Shown here: piece by piece, positions 52,523 to 61,692 of the stretch
How the letters are laid out: every line of letters starts with the position of its first letter
Numbering within the stretch: the first letter of the stretch is position 1
NCBI GenBank assembly: GCA_020632495.1
Contig: JACKFL010000006.1
Coordinates: 682,001 to 746,000 of the forward strand
Length of the DNA stretch: 64,000 nucleotides
Direction: 5' to 3'
DNA from: Candidatus Omnitrophota bacterium
GTDB taxonomy: Bacteria; Omnitrophota; Gorgyraeia; Zapsychrales; Zapsychraceae
Program-made: the position numbers and the translations under genes
Notes under the pieces: model-generated
The model's input: only the letters and a program-made list of their open reading frames with translations
The model's database searches: none
What the model was told of the DNA's origin: nothing

Positions 52523-54571
52523 ATGCCTATTCAAAAATTACATATCGGCTCACGCGCCAGCCGCCTGGCCGTCATTCAGGTCGATGAGCTCCGGACGATG
52601 ATAGCCGAAGCCTGCCGTGAAATTTCCGTGACCCATGAGACTTTTCAATCGGCCGGGGATCTCGATAAGAAAACGTCGCTGCTGAACAACAAACAGGACG
52701 ATTTGTGGACCGATGTTCTCGATCAGGCTGTCTTGGACGGCCGGATTGACGTGGCGGTGCACAGCGCCAAGGATCTTCCTGACCAACTGCATGCTGACTT
52801 AATGATACTCGCGCTGACGCGCAGCCCCGATGAGACGGACGCCTTCGTCGGGCGGGAAAGCCTCGGTAAGCTCCCCGCGGGCAGCCGCATCGGTACCAGC
52901 AGCGGCTTGCGGCGTGAGTCGGTCGCCCGTCTGCGTCCGGACTGCGAACTGGTCGCCGTGCGCGGGACGATCGAGGAGCGGCTGGCTCAGATCGATGCCG
53001 GCGAGCTGGACGGCTTGATCGTCGCCACCGTGGCCTTGAAACGCCTCGGCCTGGAATACCGCATAACGGGCATCATGCCGTGGGAGGGATTTCCGCTGCA
53101 AGGTCAGCTGGCCGTGGTCGGCCGCCGGGATAACCGGGCGTTGCGCCGATTTTTTGAGCCGTTCGATGTGCGCCGCGAGTACGGGGAAGTCACCCTGGTC
53201 GGCGCGGGGCCCGGTGATCCGGATTTGATCACGTTAAAAGGGGTGAAGGCCCTGCGCTCGGCGGATTGCGTCATGTACGATTATCTCGTCCATAAGGCCA
53301 TTTTGGAACATGCGCCTCAGGCCGAGAAGGTCTATGTCGGAAAACGTAAAGGAGATCACACCCTTTTGCAGCAGGAGCTGTGCCGATTGATCCGTCAGCA
53401 GGCCCTGGAGGGGAAGAAGGTCGTGCGGCTCAAGGGCGGCGATCCGTTAATATTCGGTCGCGGGGCCGACGAGATCAATTATCTGCGCAAATATCATATG
53501 CGTGTCCATGTTATCCCCGGTGTCAGCTCCGCCACCGGTATCCCGTCGCGACTGGGGATGCCGTTGACCGCGCGCGACTATTCTTCATCGGTGGCGTTTC
53601 TCAGCGCCCATCAGGCCGAGGAGACTGCCGTCCGTAATGACGCAATTCAGGTCCCGCAGGGAGTGGACACGTTGGTGTTTTTGATGGGGCTCAGCAAGCT
53701 GGAGGAAATCGTCATTGCCGTGCGCGGCTCCGGGCGTGACGTCGCCACACCTGTCGCGATCATTTCCAGGGGCACCCGTTATGATGAGGCGATCGTGACC
53801 GGCGACCTTGGAAATATTGTGGACCGCGCCCGCGCGGTGAACGCCCAGCCGCCGGCGCTCATCGTGATCGGCAAGGTCGTGACGTTTTATCGGCCCGAGC
53901 GGGACCGGGAGACGATTGTTTATACGGGGACCCATCCGGATAAGTACCGCTCGATGGGCAGCCTCATCCACTTGCCGATGATCGAGATCTCAGCCGCCGA
54001 GATCACCGGCGCACAGACCGACCAGCTGATCGCGGATCTCCCCGCGTATGACATCATACTGTTGACCAGCCGCTTTGCGGTCGTCCATTTTCTCGAACTG
54101 GCACGCCGCCGGCCGGCTATGAGCGGATTGCTGGCCGAGAAGGATATCGTCGTGATCGGTAAAGATACGGCGCAGGCATTGATGGACGCGGATTATCATC
54201 CCCGTTATGTGGCATCCGATGAAACCTCCCGCGGCCTGTTCAAACTGTTAACGCAGAATTATGATGTGAAGGGGAAACGCATCCTCTTTCCGCGCTCGAA
54301 TCTCCCCAATCCGTATTTGAAAACCGAACTGGAAAAGCGGGGGGCGCAGGTCACCCAGCTGACCGTTTATATCAACGCGCCCACCGCGAAGGCGGAATTG
54401 CCCACCGGTCAAGTGGACAAGATCATTTTTACCAGCCCGTCGACGGTAAACAGCTTTTTAGACAAATATCAATCGATCCCGGCGGACTGGACCATTCTCA
54501 GCAAAGGTCCGGTGACGCAGCAGGCATTGCGGGATCATAATTACGAAAGCGAGATGATGATTTATGGCTGA
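52523..54571 (+). CDS. Tetrapyrrole fusion: truncated HemC, CobA (SUMT) and HemD
   Basis: 682 residues. Residues 1-~220 are porphobilinogen deaminase domains 1-2 (IGSRASRLAVIQ, VAVHSAKDLPD with the catalytic Asp, GTSSGLRRESVARLRPD, VRGTIEERL, QGQLAVVGRRD). Domain 3, which holds the cysteine that binds the dipyrromethane cofactor, is missing and no substitute Cys follows. Residues ~222-460 are uroporphyrinogen-III C-methyltransferase (VGAGPGDPDLITLKG, VVRLKGGDPLIFGRG, VIPGVSSA). Residues ~462-682 resemble uroporphyrinogen-III synthase (ILLTSRFAVVHFLEL, IFTSPSTVNSFLDKY). The chain would turn porphobilinogen into precorrin-2. It overlaps hemL by eight bases. Confidence 0.9.
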   Translation: MPIQKLHIGSRASRLAVIQVDELRTMIAEACREISVTHETFQSAGDLDKKTSLLNNKQDDLWTDVLDQAVLDGRIDVAVHSAKDLPDQLHADLMILALTRSPDETDAFVGRESLGKLPAGSRIGTSSGLRRESVARLRPDCELVAVRGTIEERLAQIDAGELDGLIVATVALKRLGLEYRITGIMPWEGFPLQGQLAVVGRRDNRALRRFFEPFDVRREYGEVTLVGAGPGDPDLITLKGVKALRSADCVMYDYLVHKAILEHAPQAEKVYVGKRKGDHTLLQQELCRLIRQQALEGKKVVRLKGGDPLIFGRGADEINYLRKYHMRVHVIPGVSSATGIPSRLGMPLTARDYSSSVAFLSAHQAEETAVRNDAIQVPQGVDTLVFLMGLSKLEEIVIAVRGSGRDVATPVAIISRGTRYDEAIVTGDLGNIVDRARAVNAQPPALIVIGKVVTFYRPERDRETIVYTGTHPDKYRSMGSLIHLPMIEISAAEITGAQTDQLIADLPAYDIILLTSRFAVVHFLELARRRPAMSGLLAEKDIVVIGKDTAQALMDADYHPRYVASDETSRGLFKLLTQNYDVKGKRILFPRSNLPNPYLKTELEKRGAQVTQLTVYINAPTAKAELPTGQVDKIIFTSPSTVNSFLDKYQSIPADWTILSKGPVTQQALRDHNYESEMMIYG

Positions 54572-55862
54572 GCAAGCAACGATCAAGCAGACAAATTCCG
54601 ACAAGATTTACGAGAGGGCGTGTGCGGTGATGGTCGGGGGCGTTAACTCCCCGGTACGCTCCTTTAAGGGGGTCGGCGGACATCCGCTGGTCATGAAGTC
54701 GGCACACCGCGCAACACTGACCGACCAGGATGATAATGAGTATACCGACTACTGCCTGTCGTGGGGTTCGCTGATTACTGGTCACGCCCATCGCAATGTC
54801 ATTCTGCAGACAAAGAAGCTGACCGAACGCGGTATCAGTTTCGGCGCCTCGACGCGGGCCGAGGTGGAAATCGCCGAGTTTATCGTACAGAGCGTACCGT
54901 CGATCGAGAAGATTCGTTTCGTCAATTCCGGGACCGAGGCCACGATGAGCGCGCTGCGGCTGGCGCGGGGTTTCACCGGCCGGGCCAAGATCATCAAGTT
55001 CGACGGCTGCTATCACGGTCATGTGGATGACTTATTGACGAAGGCCGGGTCGGGCGTCGCGGCCTTGGCCGAATCGTCTTCCGCGGGGATCCCGCAAAGT
55101 CATATCGGGAATACCATCAGTCTGCCGTACAATGACACCGCCGCTTTTAAAAAGGTGATGGGCGAACATGGCGATCAGATAGCCGCCGTCATTCTGGAAC
55201 CCGTCGCGGGGAACATGGGAGTGATCCGGGCACGGCTGGAGTTTCTGCAGAGCCTGCGGGATGAAACGAGCCGGCACGGAACGGTACTTATTTTCGACGA
55301 GTGCATGAGCGGGTTCCGGCCGCAACGCGGCGGGGTGCAGGCCGACGTCGGCATCACACCCGACCTGACTTGTTTGGGGAAGATCATCGGCGGCGGATTT
55401 CCGATCGGCGCCTATGGCGGGCGGGCGGAGATTATGGACTATCTGGCGCCGCTGGGACCGGTCTACCAGGCCGGCACCTTCTCGGGGAACCCGGTAGTAA
55501 TGCGCGCCGGACTGGCCCAGCTCAAACTACTCTCGGACGAATTCTATCAGGCCCTGAATACGCGGTGCAACGCCTTTGCTACTGAAATGAACACCTTCTT
55601 CCGGGACGAAGGCATTGCTGTTCACATCAGTGACTATTTTTCCATGATGAGTCTTCGTTTTTCTTCGGATCCTGTCTATAATTATCAAGATGCACAAACC
55701 GCTCAAGGTCATGAGCGCTACGGCGAGTTGTTTCACCACTTGTTGGCGCGTGGGATCTACTGGCCGCCGGCTGATTTGGAAGCCTTCTTTGTGAGCGGTG
55801 TGCATTCGAAAAAGGATTTAAAGAATCTGGCCGACGCCTTGAAGGAGTTTTTCCGGCCGTGA
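54564..55862 (+). CDS. hemL: Glutamate-1-semialdehyde 2,1-aminomutase
   Basis: 432 residues. A PLP-dependent class III aminotransferase-fold enzyme that makes 5-aminolevulinate in the C5 pathway. Signatures: GGVNSPVRSFKGVGG, FVNSGTEATMSALRLARGFTGR, KFDGCYHGHVDDLL, LIFDECMSGFR (cofactor Asp) and the PLP lysine in TCLGKIIGGGFPIGAYGGR, then GTFSGNP. The start overlaps the fused HemC-CobA-HemD gene by eight bases, so both belong to one tetrapyrrole operon. hemA and hemB are not in the window. Confidence 0.97.
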   Translation: MAEQATIKQTNSDKIYERACAVMVGGVNSPVRSFKGVGGHPLVMKSAHRATLTDQDDNEYTDYCLSWGSLITGHAHRNVILQTKKLTERGISFGASTRAEVEIAEFIVQSVPSIEKIRFVNSGTEATMSALRLARGFTGRAKIIKFDGCYHGHVDDLLTKAGSGVAALAESSSAGIPQSHIGNTISLPYNDTAAFKKVMGEHGDQIAAVILEPVAGNMGVIRARLEFLQSLRDETSRHGTVLIFDECMSGFRPQRGGVQADVGITPDLTCLGKIIGGGFPIGAYGGRAEIMDYLAPLGPVYQAGTFSGNPVVMRAGLAQLKLLSDEFYQALNTRCNAFATEMNTFFRDEGIAVHISDYFSMMSLRFSSDPVYNYQDAQTAQGHERYGELFHHLLARGIYWPPADLEAFFVSGVHSKKDLKNLADALKEFFRP

Positions 55863-55884
55863 CTGATTAGCGAAGGGAGTGGCA

Positions 55885-56274
55885 ATGAAAAGATATACGA
55901 GTTTGCTGTCGTTGGCGCTGTTGTGCCTGACCGTTGTGTGCGCTCAAGGCTGTATGCTGGTGGCCGGAGCGGCAGTGGGTGCCGGCGGATACGCCTATGC
56001 GACCGGGGCGCTGGCCAAGAACGTCGACGCGAATTATGCCGACGTCCATTCGGCGGCGTTGGACGGACTGCGTGACACCGGCGCATTTGTGGTCAAGGAA
56101 ACGATCGGCCAGTCGTCGGCGGATATTCATGCCGAGAGTGAAGACGGAACGACGATCAAGATCGATATCGAAGCCCTCACGGAACGGGCGGCGCAGATCA
56201 AGATCCGATACGGGACGTTCGGTAATGAAGCTGAGTCCCTGCGCATCTTAAACGCGACCATGAACCGCTTGTAG
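55885..56274 (+). CDS. DUF3568-family lipoprotein, copy 1
   Basis: 129 residues from the ATG at 55885 with AAGGGA six bases upstream (a GTG two codons earlier overlaps that site). Lipoprotein signal ending CAQGC, then the DUF3568 pattern MLVAGAAVGAGGYAYATGALAKNVDANYADVHSAAL, a glycine-zipper-like hydrophobic start and a C-terminal IKIRYGTFGNEAES. Probably anchored in a membrane and facing the periplasm. Function unknown. Copy 2 follows 35 bases downstream. Confidence 0.85.
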   Translation: MKRYTSLLSLALLCLTVVCAQGCMLVAGAAVGAGGYAYATGALAKNVDANYADVHSAALDGLRDTGAFVVKETIGQSSADIHAESEDGTTIKIDIEALTERAAQIKIRYGTFGNEAESLRILNATMNRL

Positions 56275-56309
56275 GGATGCGGCCCGCCGCATCCCGGAAA
56301 GGATACCGT

Positions 56310-56702
56310 ATGCGATCCACGATTTCATGGCTAGGGGCAGTTTTATTGGGGGTGACGGTAGCCTGCGCACAGGGCTGCATGCTGGTGGCCGGTGCTGCCG
56401 TCGGCGTCGGCGGATACGCGTATGTCACCGGTGCGCTGGAACAGAACGTCGACGCCCATTACGCCGAATTACACGGGGCCGCCCTGGATGCATTGCGCCA
56501 GGATATCGGCGCGCTGATCGTCAGTGAGGATTTGGGCCAGGAGGGATCCGAGATCAATGCCAAACATCCCGACGGCCGGCACATCAAGATCACGATCGAA
56601 TCTTTGACCCTTAAGGCCTCCAAGATCAAGATTCGTCTGGGGACCTTCGGCGATGAGGCGGAATCTTTGCGCATAGAGCGCGCGATTGCCGCCCGGATCT
56701 AG
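56310..56702 (+). CDS. DUF3568-family lipoprotein, copy 2
   Basis: 130 residues from the ATG at 56310 (AAAGGA seven bases upstream); an in-frame ATG at 56277 would put 11 polar residues before the signal. Lipobox CAQGC, then MLVAGAAVGVGGYAYVTGALEQNVDAHYAELHGAAL and IKIRLGTFGDEAESLRIERAI. It is clearly a tandem duplicate of the preceding gene: the first 35 mature residues are nearly the same while the centre has diverged. Confidence 0.85.
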   Translation: MRSTISWLGAVLLGVTVACAQGCMLVAGAAVGVGGYAYVTGALEQNVDAHYAELHGAALDALRQDIGALIVSEDLGQEGSEINAKHPDGRHIKITIESLTLKASKIKIRLGTFGDEAESLRIERAIAARI

Positions 56703-56784
56703 AAGGCTTTGAATAAAGGCATACCCGTACCTGTTGGGGAGGGCGGCTCAGCAGGAACCATAGTCATCGGGATACCACAGTAAA

Positions 56785-57534
56785 ATGACCAAGCCCAGTT
56801 CTCAGCACACGATCTCCGTTATCATCCCCGTCTTCAATGAAGAGGCGTCTCTGCCGAAGGTGATTGCCGACCTGCCGAAACATCTCCTGCGTGAAATCAT
56901 TGTGGTCGATAATGCCAGCACCGACGGGTCAGCCGCGGTCGCGGCCAAGCTGGGCTGCCGCGTTATCCGGGAAGACCGTCGCGGTTATGGACAGGCCTGC
57001 CTGACCGGGATCGCCGCGCTGGATCCGGCAGCCGATATCGTGGTCTTTGTCGACGGTGATTACAGCGATCATCCGGATCAATTGCCACGGTTGATTCAGC
57101 CGATTCTTTCCGGCAGCCAAGATTTTGTCATTGGTTCCCGCGCCTTGGGAAACAGGGAACGCGGGGCCATGACGCCGCAGGCTTATTACGGAAACAGGCT
57201 CGCCTGTTTTCTGATGAAAATTTTCTGGGGTGCCGTTTATACCGATCTCGGCCCCTTTCGCGCCATAACCCGCCGCGCCTTGGAGCAGGTCGGTATGACC
57301 GACCGTGATTTCGGCTGGACCATCGAGATGCAGATCCGTGCCGTCGAAGAGGGGGTGCGCACCACGGAAGTTCCCGTCGATTACCGTCGCCGGACAGGTG
57401 TCTCCAAGATCTCAGGGACCGTCGCGGGAACCATTCTGGCGGGGCACAAAATTCTCCATACGATTTTCAAATACAAATTCTTTCGCCATCCGGGCCGCGG
57501 ACCCGTGGCCTCCGTCGCGGACCGGGCATGTTGA
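56785..57534 (+). CDS. Family 2 glycosyltransferase (dolichyl-phosphate mannosyltransferase-like)
   Basis: 249 residues without membrane helices. GT-A features: SVIIPVFNEEASLPKVI, EIIVVDNASTDGSA, FVDGDYSDHPDQL (metal-binding DxD-like) and RAITRRAL. DPM1-like enzymes load a sugar from a nucleotide donor onto polyprenyl phosphate; the next gene, overlapping by seven bases, encodes a GT-C-type membrane transferase that could use that lipid-linked sugar. Together they look like a donor and transferase pair. Confidence 0.88.
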   Translation: MTKPSSQHTISVIIPVFNEEASLPKVIADLPKHLLREIIVVDNASTDGSAAVAAKLGCRVIREDRRGYGQACLTGIAALDPAADIVVFVDGDYSDHPDQLPRLIQPILSGSQDFVIGSRALGNRERGAMTPQAYYGNRLACFLMKIFWGAVYTDLGPFRAITRRALEQVGMTDRDFGWTIEMQIRAVEEGVRTTEVPVDYRRRTGVSKISGTVAGTILAGHKILHTIFKYKFFRHPGRGPVASVADRAC

Positions 57535-59075
57535 GACGTTTGCGCACCGAACTGATCGTGATCGGAGTGATCCTGTGCGGTCTGTGGGGATCGGTCACGG
57601 CCATGTCCAAGGGGCTGCCCAAACTGTGGTGTCAAATCATCGACCGGGCCACCGGCGGCCTGTTTACGTCGACCGTCATGGCCATGGAGAACGGATTTTA
57701 TTATCAGGTCGACAATAACGCCATGCCGACCACGGCCTTCTTGGTCGTGTTTTTTATTGCCTTTCTGCTGGTGGCTTATTTGACGCTGCGCATCGAACGG
57801 TCGCAGGACGATCGGTGGATGCTCGGAGCGGTACTCGCTTTCGCTGTGGTGTTCCGGTTGATCCTCCTGCCGGGTGAGCCCATCCATGAAAATGATTATT
57901 ACCGTTACTTGTGGGACGGTAAAGCGACGGTTCACGGGATCAATCCCTATAAGTACGCTCCCAGCGATCTTTTTATGTATGAATATCATTATAGCGAGGA
58001 CTATTACGACGACATCGGCGGCGTGGTTCTCGCGGCACGGACACGGGACAAGGCGGACGCGGCCCGGCTGGACCGGCTGCTGGCGCTGCGCGACGCCAAC
58101 CGTCTGTTCTATGACCGCATCGGTCATTGGCAGGTGCCTACTATTTATCCGCCCGCGGCGCAGGCGGTATTCGCGCTGATCAGCTGGTTGCGGCCGGATT
58201 CCTTTATCTTTATGAAATTCGTCTTTATGCTGTTTGACCTGGGCGTTATCGCGCTGACCGTCATGCTGCTGCGTCACTGCGGACGGAATCCGGCCATGGT
58301 GATCATTTATGCCTGGTCGCCGCTGGTCCTCAAGGAATTTCCGAACGCGGGACATTTTGATCCGGTGGCCGTGTTCTTTACGCTGCTGGCCGTCTATTGG
58401 CTGGTGACCGATCGCGCGTTAAAGGGATTCATTGCCCTGGCGTTGGCCGCGTTGTCGAAGTTCTTCTCGGTAGTGTTGCTGCCGTTGTTTGCCGGGGCGG
58501 GCCGTCGCCGCGGTATACCGGCTTTTTTTGCCGTCATCGCCTTTGCCTATGTTCCTTTTTTGCTGTGGAATGACGCAAGCTTTACGGAGATTTTCCGCGG
58601 CTTATCCACCTACAATCAAGAGTGGTCTTACAATTCGAGTCTATTTGCCATCATCTACCGGGTGATGGAGGAGATAAATGCAGACTGGGTGCGGACCCTG
58701 ATCCCGTCGAAGGTCGTAGCCGCCGTGTTATATGGGGCCGGAATTCTCTGGCTCAGTGTCCGGCCGTGCGCCGGTACCGTGGAACGGTTGCACCGCTGTC
58801 TGTTGGCCGTGGCCGGACTTTTCATCATCAACCCAGTGGGGGACCCTTGGTACTTTTGCTGGTGCATTCCGTTCCTGTGTCTGTTTCCTTACCGCTCGTG
58901 GATCCTGCTGTCCGGGACGTTGATCCTTAGTTATCTGAACTTTCAATCCATCTATCCCTTTGTCGACTGGAATTGGTGGGGGGTCCCGGTGCTTAGCTAT
59001 GTTATTTACGTGCCGTTCCTTCTGGTTTGGGTGTGGGAGGTGTGGCGCCGGCCTGACTATTTGCAGGTTCGTTGA
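57528..59075 (+). CDS. Polytopic GT-C/GT87-like mannosyltransferase
   Basis: 515 residues with about eleven hydrophobic helices. The first large periplasmic loop has acidic GEPIHENDYYRYLWDGKATVHGINPY, typical of GT87/DUF2029 and related lipid-phosphate-sugar transferases (similar to the alpha-mannosyltransferase group with YRYLWDG). Overlaps the GT2 gene by seven bases. The acceptor is not evident. Confidence 0.82.
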   Translation: MLRRLRTELIVIGVILCGLWGSVTAMSKGLPKLWCQIIDRATGGLFTSTVMAMENGFYYQVDNNAMPTTAFLVVFFIAFLLVAYLTLRIERSQDDRWMLGAVLAFAVVFRLILLPGEPIHENDYYRYLWDGKATVHGINPYKYAPSDLFMYEYHYSEDYYDDIGGVVLAARTRDKADAARLDRLLALRDANRLFYDRIGHWQVPTIYPPAAQAVFALISWLRPDSFIFMKFVFMLFDLGVIALTVMLLRHCGRNPAMVIIYAWSPLVLKEFPNAGHFDPVAVFFTLLAVYWLVTDRALKGFIALALAALSKFFSVVLLPLFAGAGRRRGIPAFFAVIAFAYVPFLLWNDASFTEIFRGLSTYNQEWSYNSSLFAIIYRVMEEINADWVRTLIPSKVVAAVLYGAGILWLSVRPCAGTVERLHRCLLAVAGLFIINPVGDPWYFCWCIPFLCLFPYRSWILLSGTLILSYLNFQSIYPFVDWNWWGVPVLSYVIYVPFLLVWVWEVWRRPDYLQVR

Positions 59076-59135
59076 ATATTCGCACGGGCGGTCTTGTTAG
59101 CGGGATGTTGTCCGGACCTTACCCCCGGAAAAATT

Positions 59136-59164
59136 TTGACACTATCGATGAAATTGGCTAAACT
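59136..59164 (+). promoter_or_regulatory. Promoter of arsM
   Basis: A perfect TTGACA (59136-59141), 17-base spacer, TAAACT (59159-59164). The ~77-base leader contains a small CGCTG/CAGCG hairpin. No ArsR-type gene is in the window to bind here. Confidence 0.55.
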
Positions 59165-59247
59165 AGGGACGTTTGTCGCCACATATTGCCGTCGACGCTG
59201 CCCGACAGCGAGACATCCCAGTCCGGCCAAATATGAAGGAGAGACCC

Positions 59248-60300
59248 ATGAGCACGTTGACCCACCAGAAAGTGAGCGAGTATTATGGTAAGGTCCTGCA
59301 GACAAAGCGCGATTTGAAAACCAGCGCCTGTTGCGCCTTGGACAAGGTGCCGGATTATGTCCGCGAGCCCTTGAAGCTGATAGAGGATGAAATTCAGACC
59401 AAGTTTTACGGCTGCGGCGCCCCGTTCCCGCTCGTGCTTGAGGGGATGAAGGTGCTGGACCTTGGCTGCGGTACCGGACGCGACTGTTTTGTTTTGTCTT
59501 ACTTTGTCGGGCAGGAGGGCGAGGTTGTCGGCATCGACATGACCGATGAACAGCTTGAAGTGGGTAATAAGTACCTTCCCGTGCAGATGGAAAAGTTCGG
59601 TTTTCAACAATCCAACGTGCGCTTTATCAAGGGTTACATCGAAGACCTCAAATCGCTCGGCTTACCGGACGATTATTTCGATATCGTCGTTTCCAATTGC
59701 GTGGTCAATCTCTCTCCGGACAAAGAAGCGGTGTTGGGCGAAGTCTACCGTGTCCTTAAGCAAGGCGGAGAATTCTTTTTTTCCGACGTTTACGTCGACC
59801 GGCGCCTGCCCGCCTGGGCCAAGGAAGATCAGGTCCTGCTGGGCGAATGTCTGGGCGGCGCGCTGTATTGGAAGGATTTCGAACGGCTGGCCAACCGTAT
59901 CGGTTTTATCGATCCGCGGGTCTTTGCCAACTCCAAAATCGATCTCCTGGATCCCGAGACGATCGATAAGATCGGCTTCGCCAATTTCAATTCCATCACC
60001 TACCGTTTATTCAAATTGCCGCAACTGGAGACTGCCTGTGAAGACTACGGCCAGTCTGCGGTCTACAAGGGGACGATCCCAGAGAGCCGGCACCGCTTTA
60101 TGCTGGACAATCATCATGTCTTTGAACGCAACCGGCCGCTGCCGGTTTGTTCGAACACCGCCTTCATGCTGCAAGATACCCGGCTGCACAAGCACTTCGA
60201 TATTCACGGGGATACCTCCGAGCACTTCGGTTTGTTCGCCGGCTGCGGGGAGACGCCGATGATCACCGCCGAGGAGGACGCTGCCGGAGGGTGTTGCTGA
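59248..60300 (+). CDS. arsM: Arsenite S-adenosylmethionine methyltransferase ArsM
   Basis: 350 residues from the ATG at 59248 (AAGGAGAG upstream). N-terminal YYGKVLQTKRDLKTSACC (Cys28-Cys29) and FYGCG (Cys56), SAM-binding DLGCGTGRD, SNCVVNLSPDK (Cys151) and GECLGGALY (Cys201) match the As(III)-binding cysteines of the family. It methylates arsenite stepwise. The C terminus ends GGCC, an additional cysteine pair that could hold arsenic. It is followed by two glycosyltransferases of the arsenosugar-associated families. Confidence 0.93.
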   Translation: MSTLTHQKVSEYYGKVLQTKRDLKTSACCALDKVPDYVREPLKLIEDEIQTKFYGCGAPFPLVLEGMKVLDLGCGTGRDCFVLSYFVGQEGEVVGIDMTDEQLEVGNKYLPVQMEKFGFQQSNVRFIKGYIEDLKSLGLPDDYFDIVVSNCVVNLSPDKEAVLGEVYRVLKQGGEFFFSDVYVDRRLPAWAKEDQVLLGECLGGALYWKDFERLANRIGFIDPRVFANSKIDLLDPETIDKIGFANFNSITYRLFKLPQLETACEDYGQSAVYKGTIPESRHRFMLDNHHVFERNRPLPVCSNTAFMLQDTRLHKHFDIHGDTSEHFGLFAGCGETPMITAEEDAAGGCC

Positions 60301-60307
60301 CGCCCGT

Positions 60308-61048
60308 ATGCTGAATATCATCATACCTGTATTGAATGAAGAAACGATCCTGGACGAACGGCAGACGTATTACCGGATGCTCGGCCGGAACGCCAACCTG
60401 GTATTTGTCGACGGTGGAAGCATCGACATGACCGTGACGCGCGCCCGCCGCTTCGGCGAGGTGCTGCACACCCGCCCGGGTCGCGCCTACCAGAAAAACT
60501 TCGGCGCACGGGCCGCCGACGGCGATTTCCTGTTGTTTCTGAATGTCGATTCCTTCATATCCGAAGAAATGATCCACCAAACCGCCGACGCATTCCGGCA
60601 CGGCGCGCAGGCCGGCTGTTACACCATGCGCATCCGTCACCCCGGGGCCATGTTCCGGCTGTATGAGTGGGCCGTCAATAGCCGGGCCGTCCGTCACGGC
60701 ATCATCGATGCGGACCTCGGTATGTTCATACGGCGTGACGTCTTCGAGGCGCTGGACGGTTTCGACCGCTTGATCATCATGGACGACATCGTGTTTTCCA
60801 AACGATTACGCCGGCAGTATCCCATCACCGTATTGAATTCCCGGATCGAGGTTTCCGCCCGCAAGTGGGATGAACGCGGATTCATGGCCACCTTCGGACA
60901 ATATTCGCTGGCGTACCTTCAGCTGTGGACCGGCATCCCCTTTTTCAGAGACCGTTATCCTAATCATGGACCATACCAACGCCTTGATCATCTTCGCCCG
61001 GGAACCGAAACCCGGCAAGGTCAAGACCCGGCTTTTGACGGATCTTGA
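60308..61048 (+). CDS. TIGR04283-type arsenosugar-associated glycosyltransferase
   Basis: 246 residues, starting eight bases after arsM. GT-A features: LNIIIPVLNEETILDE, LVFVDGGSIDMTV (the GGSxDxT variant typical of this family), GRAYQKNFGARAADGDFLLFLNVDSF and MDDIVFSKRLRR. The family is named for its company with ArsM/ArsS and selenodomain radical SAM genes. The last ~83 bases overlap the next gene, and the extra C-terminal tail (NHGPYQRLDHLRPGTETRQG) is shared sequence and may be dispensable. Confidence 0.88.
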   Translation: MLNIIIPVLNEETILDERQTYYRMLGRNANLVFVDGGSIDMTVTRARRFGEVLHTRPGRAYQKNFGARAADGDFLLFLNVDSFISEEMIHQTADAFRHGAQAGCYTMRIRHPGAMFRLYEWAVNSRAVRHGIIDADLGMFIRRDVFEALDGFDRLIIMDDIVFSKRLRRQYPITVLNSRIEVSARKWDERGFMATFGQYSLAYLQLWTGIPFFRDRYPNHGPYQRLDHLRPGTETRQGQDPAFDGS

Positions 61049-61646
61049 CACGGGATTCGTGACCGGTTTGTACCGCGCCTTCATTCAGGACGTGATGACG
61101 CTGGCGCTGCGGCCCGGCGACTGGTCTCCGTTCCTGTATTACGCCGATGACGACGCTGACCCGCCGTTTTTATCCGAGTTCCGCTCGCGGTGTCCGGTCG
61201 TCCGGCAACAAGGAGAGGACTTGGGCGCACGGATGTACCGGGCCGCCGGCGACTGTTTTGCGCTGGGTTACCGTCGGGTATCGATTATCGGGACGGATTG
61301 TCTGGAGTTGACGGCCGCCGATCTCATACAGGCCTTTGCCGGTTTAGAACGGACGGAGTATTGCGTCGGGCCTTCAGCGGACGGCGGATACTATCTGATT
61401 GGCATGAGTGTCCTGCGGCCGGAGCCGTTTGCGGATATCGACTGGGGAACGGAAACGGTTTTGACCAAGACGCTTGAAAAAGTCCGTCAAATCGAGCATA
61501 ATGTATCGTTGTTATCCGAGAAAGAAGATATCGATACCATCGCGGCCCTGCTCAAACTCCGCGGCCGCGTGCTGGCGGGCGGGGTGGATGCCGCATATAC
61601 CGCGCAGTTTATTCGCGAACATCAACAATCCCTGCCTGACGCGTAA
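60966..61646 (+). CDS. TIGR04282-type arsenosugar-associated glycosyltransferase (DUF2064)
   Basis: 226 residues from the ATG at 60966. The nucleotidyltransferase-like start LIIFAREPKPGKVKTRLLTDLD, VSIIGTDCLELTAADLIQAF and VGPSADGGYYLIGM are the hallmarks of DUF2064/TIGR04282. An upstream in-frame start at 60870 lies in the coding region of the previous gene and precedes no family sequence. With the two upstream genes it forms an arsM-TIGR04283-TIGR04282 block. Confidence 0.9.
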   Translation: MDHTNALIIFAREPKPGKVKTRLLTDLDTGFVTGLYRAFIQDVMTLALRPGDWSPFLYYADDDADPPFLSEFRSRCPVVRQQGEDLGARMYRAAGDCFALGYRRVSIIGTDCLELTAADLIQAFAGLERTEYCVGPSADGGYYLIGMSVLRPEPFADIDWGTETVLTKTLEKVRQIEHNVSLLSEKEDIDTIAALLKLRGRVLAGGVDAAYTAQFIREHQQSLPDA

Positions 61647-61692
61647 CCGTAGCTGGCAGGTGTGTTCCCCCGGGGAACAGGAACCGGCAGCC

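Noticed and set aside
55879..55884. GTG start for the first DUF3568 lipoprotein
   Set aside because: It overlaps the AAGGGA site; the ATG at 55885 has correct spacing and a normal lipoprotein signal.
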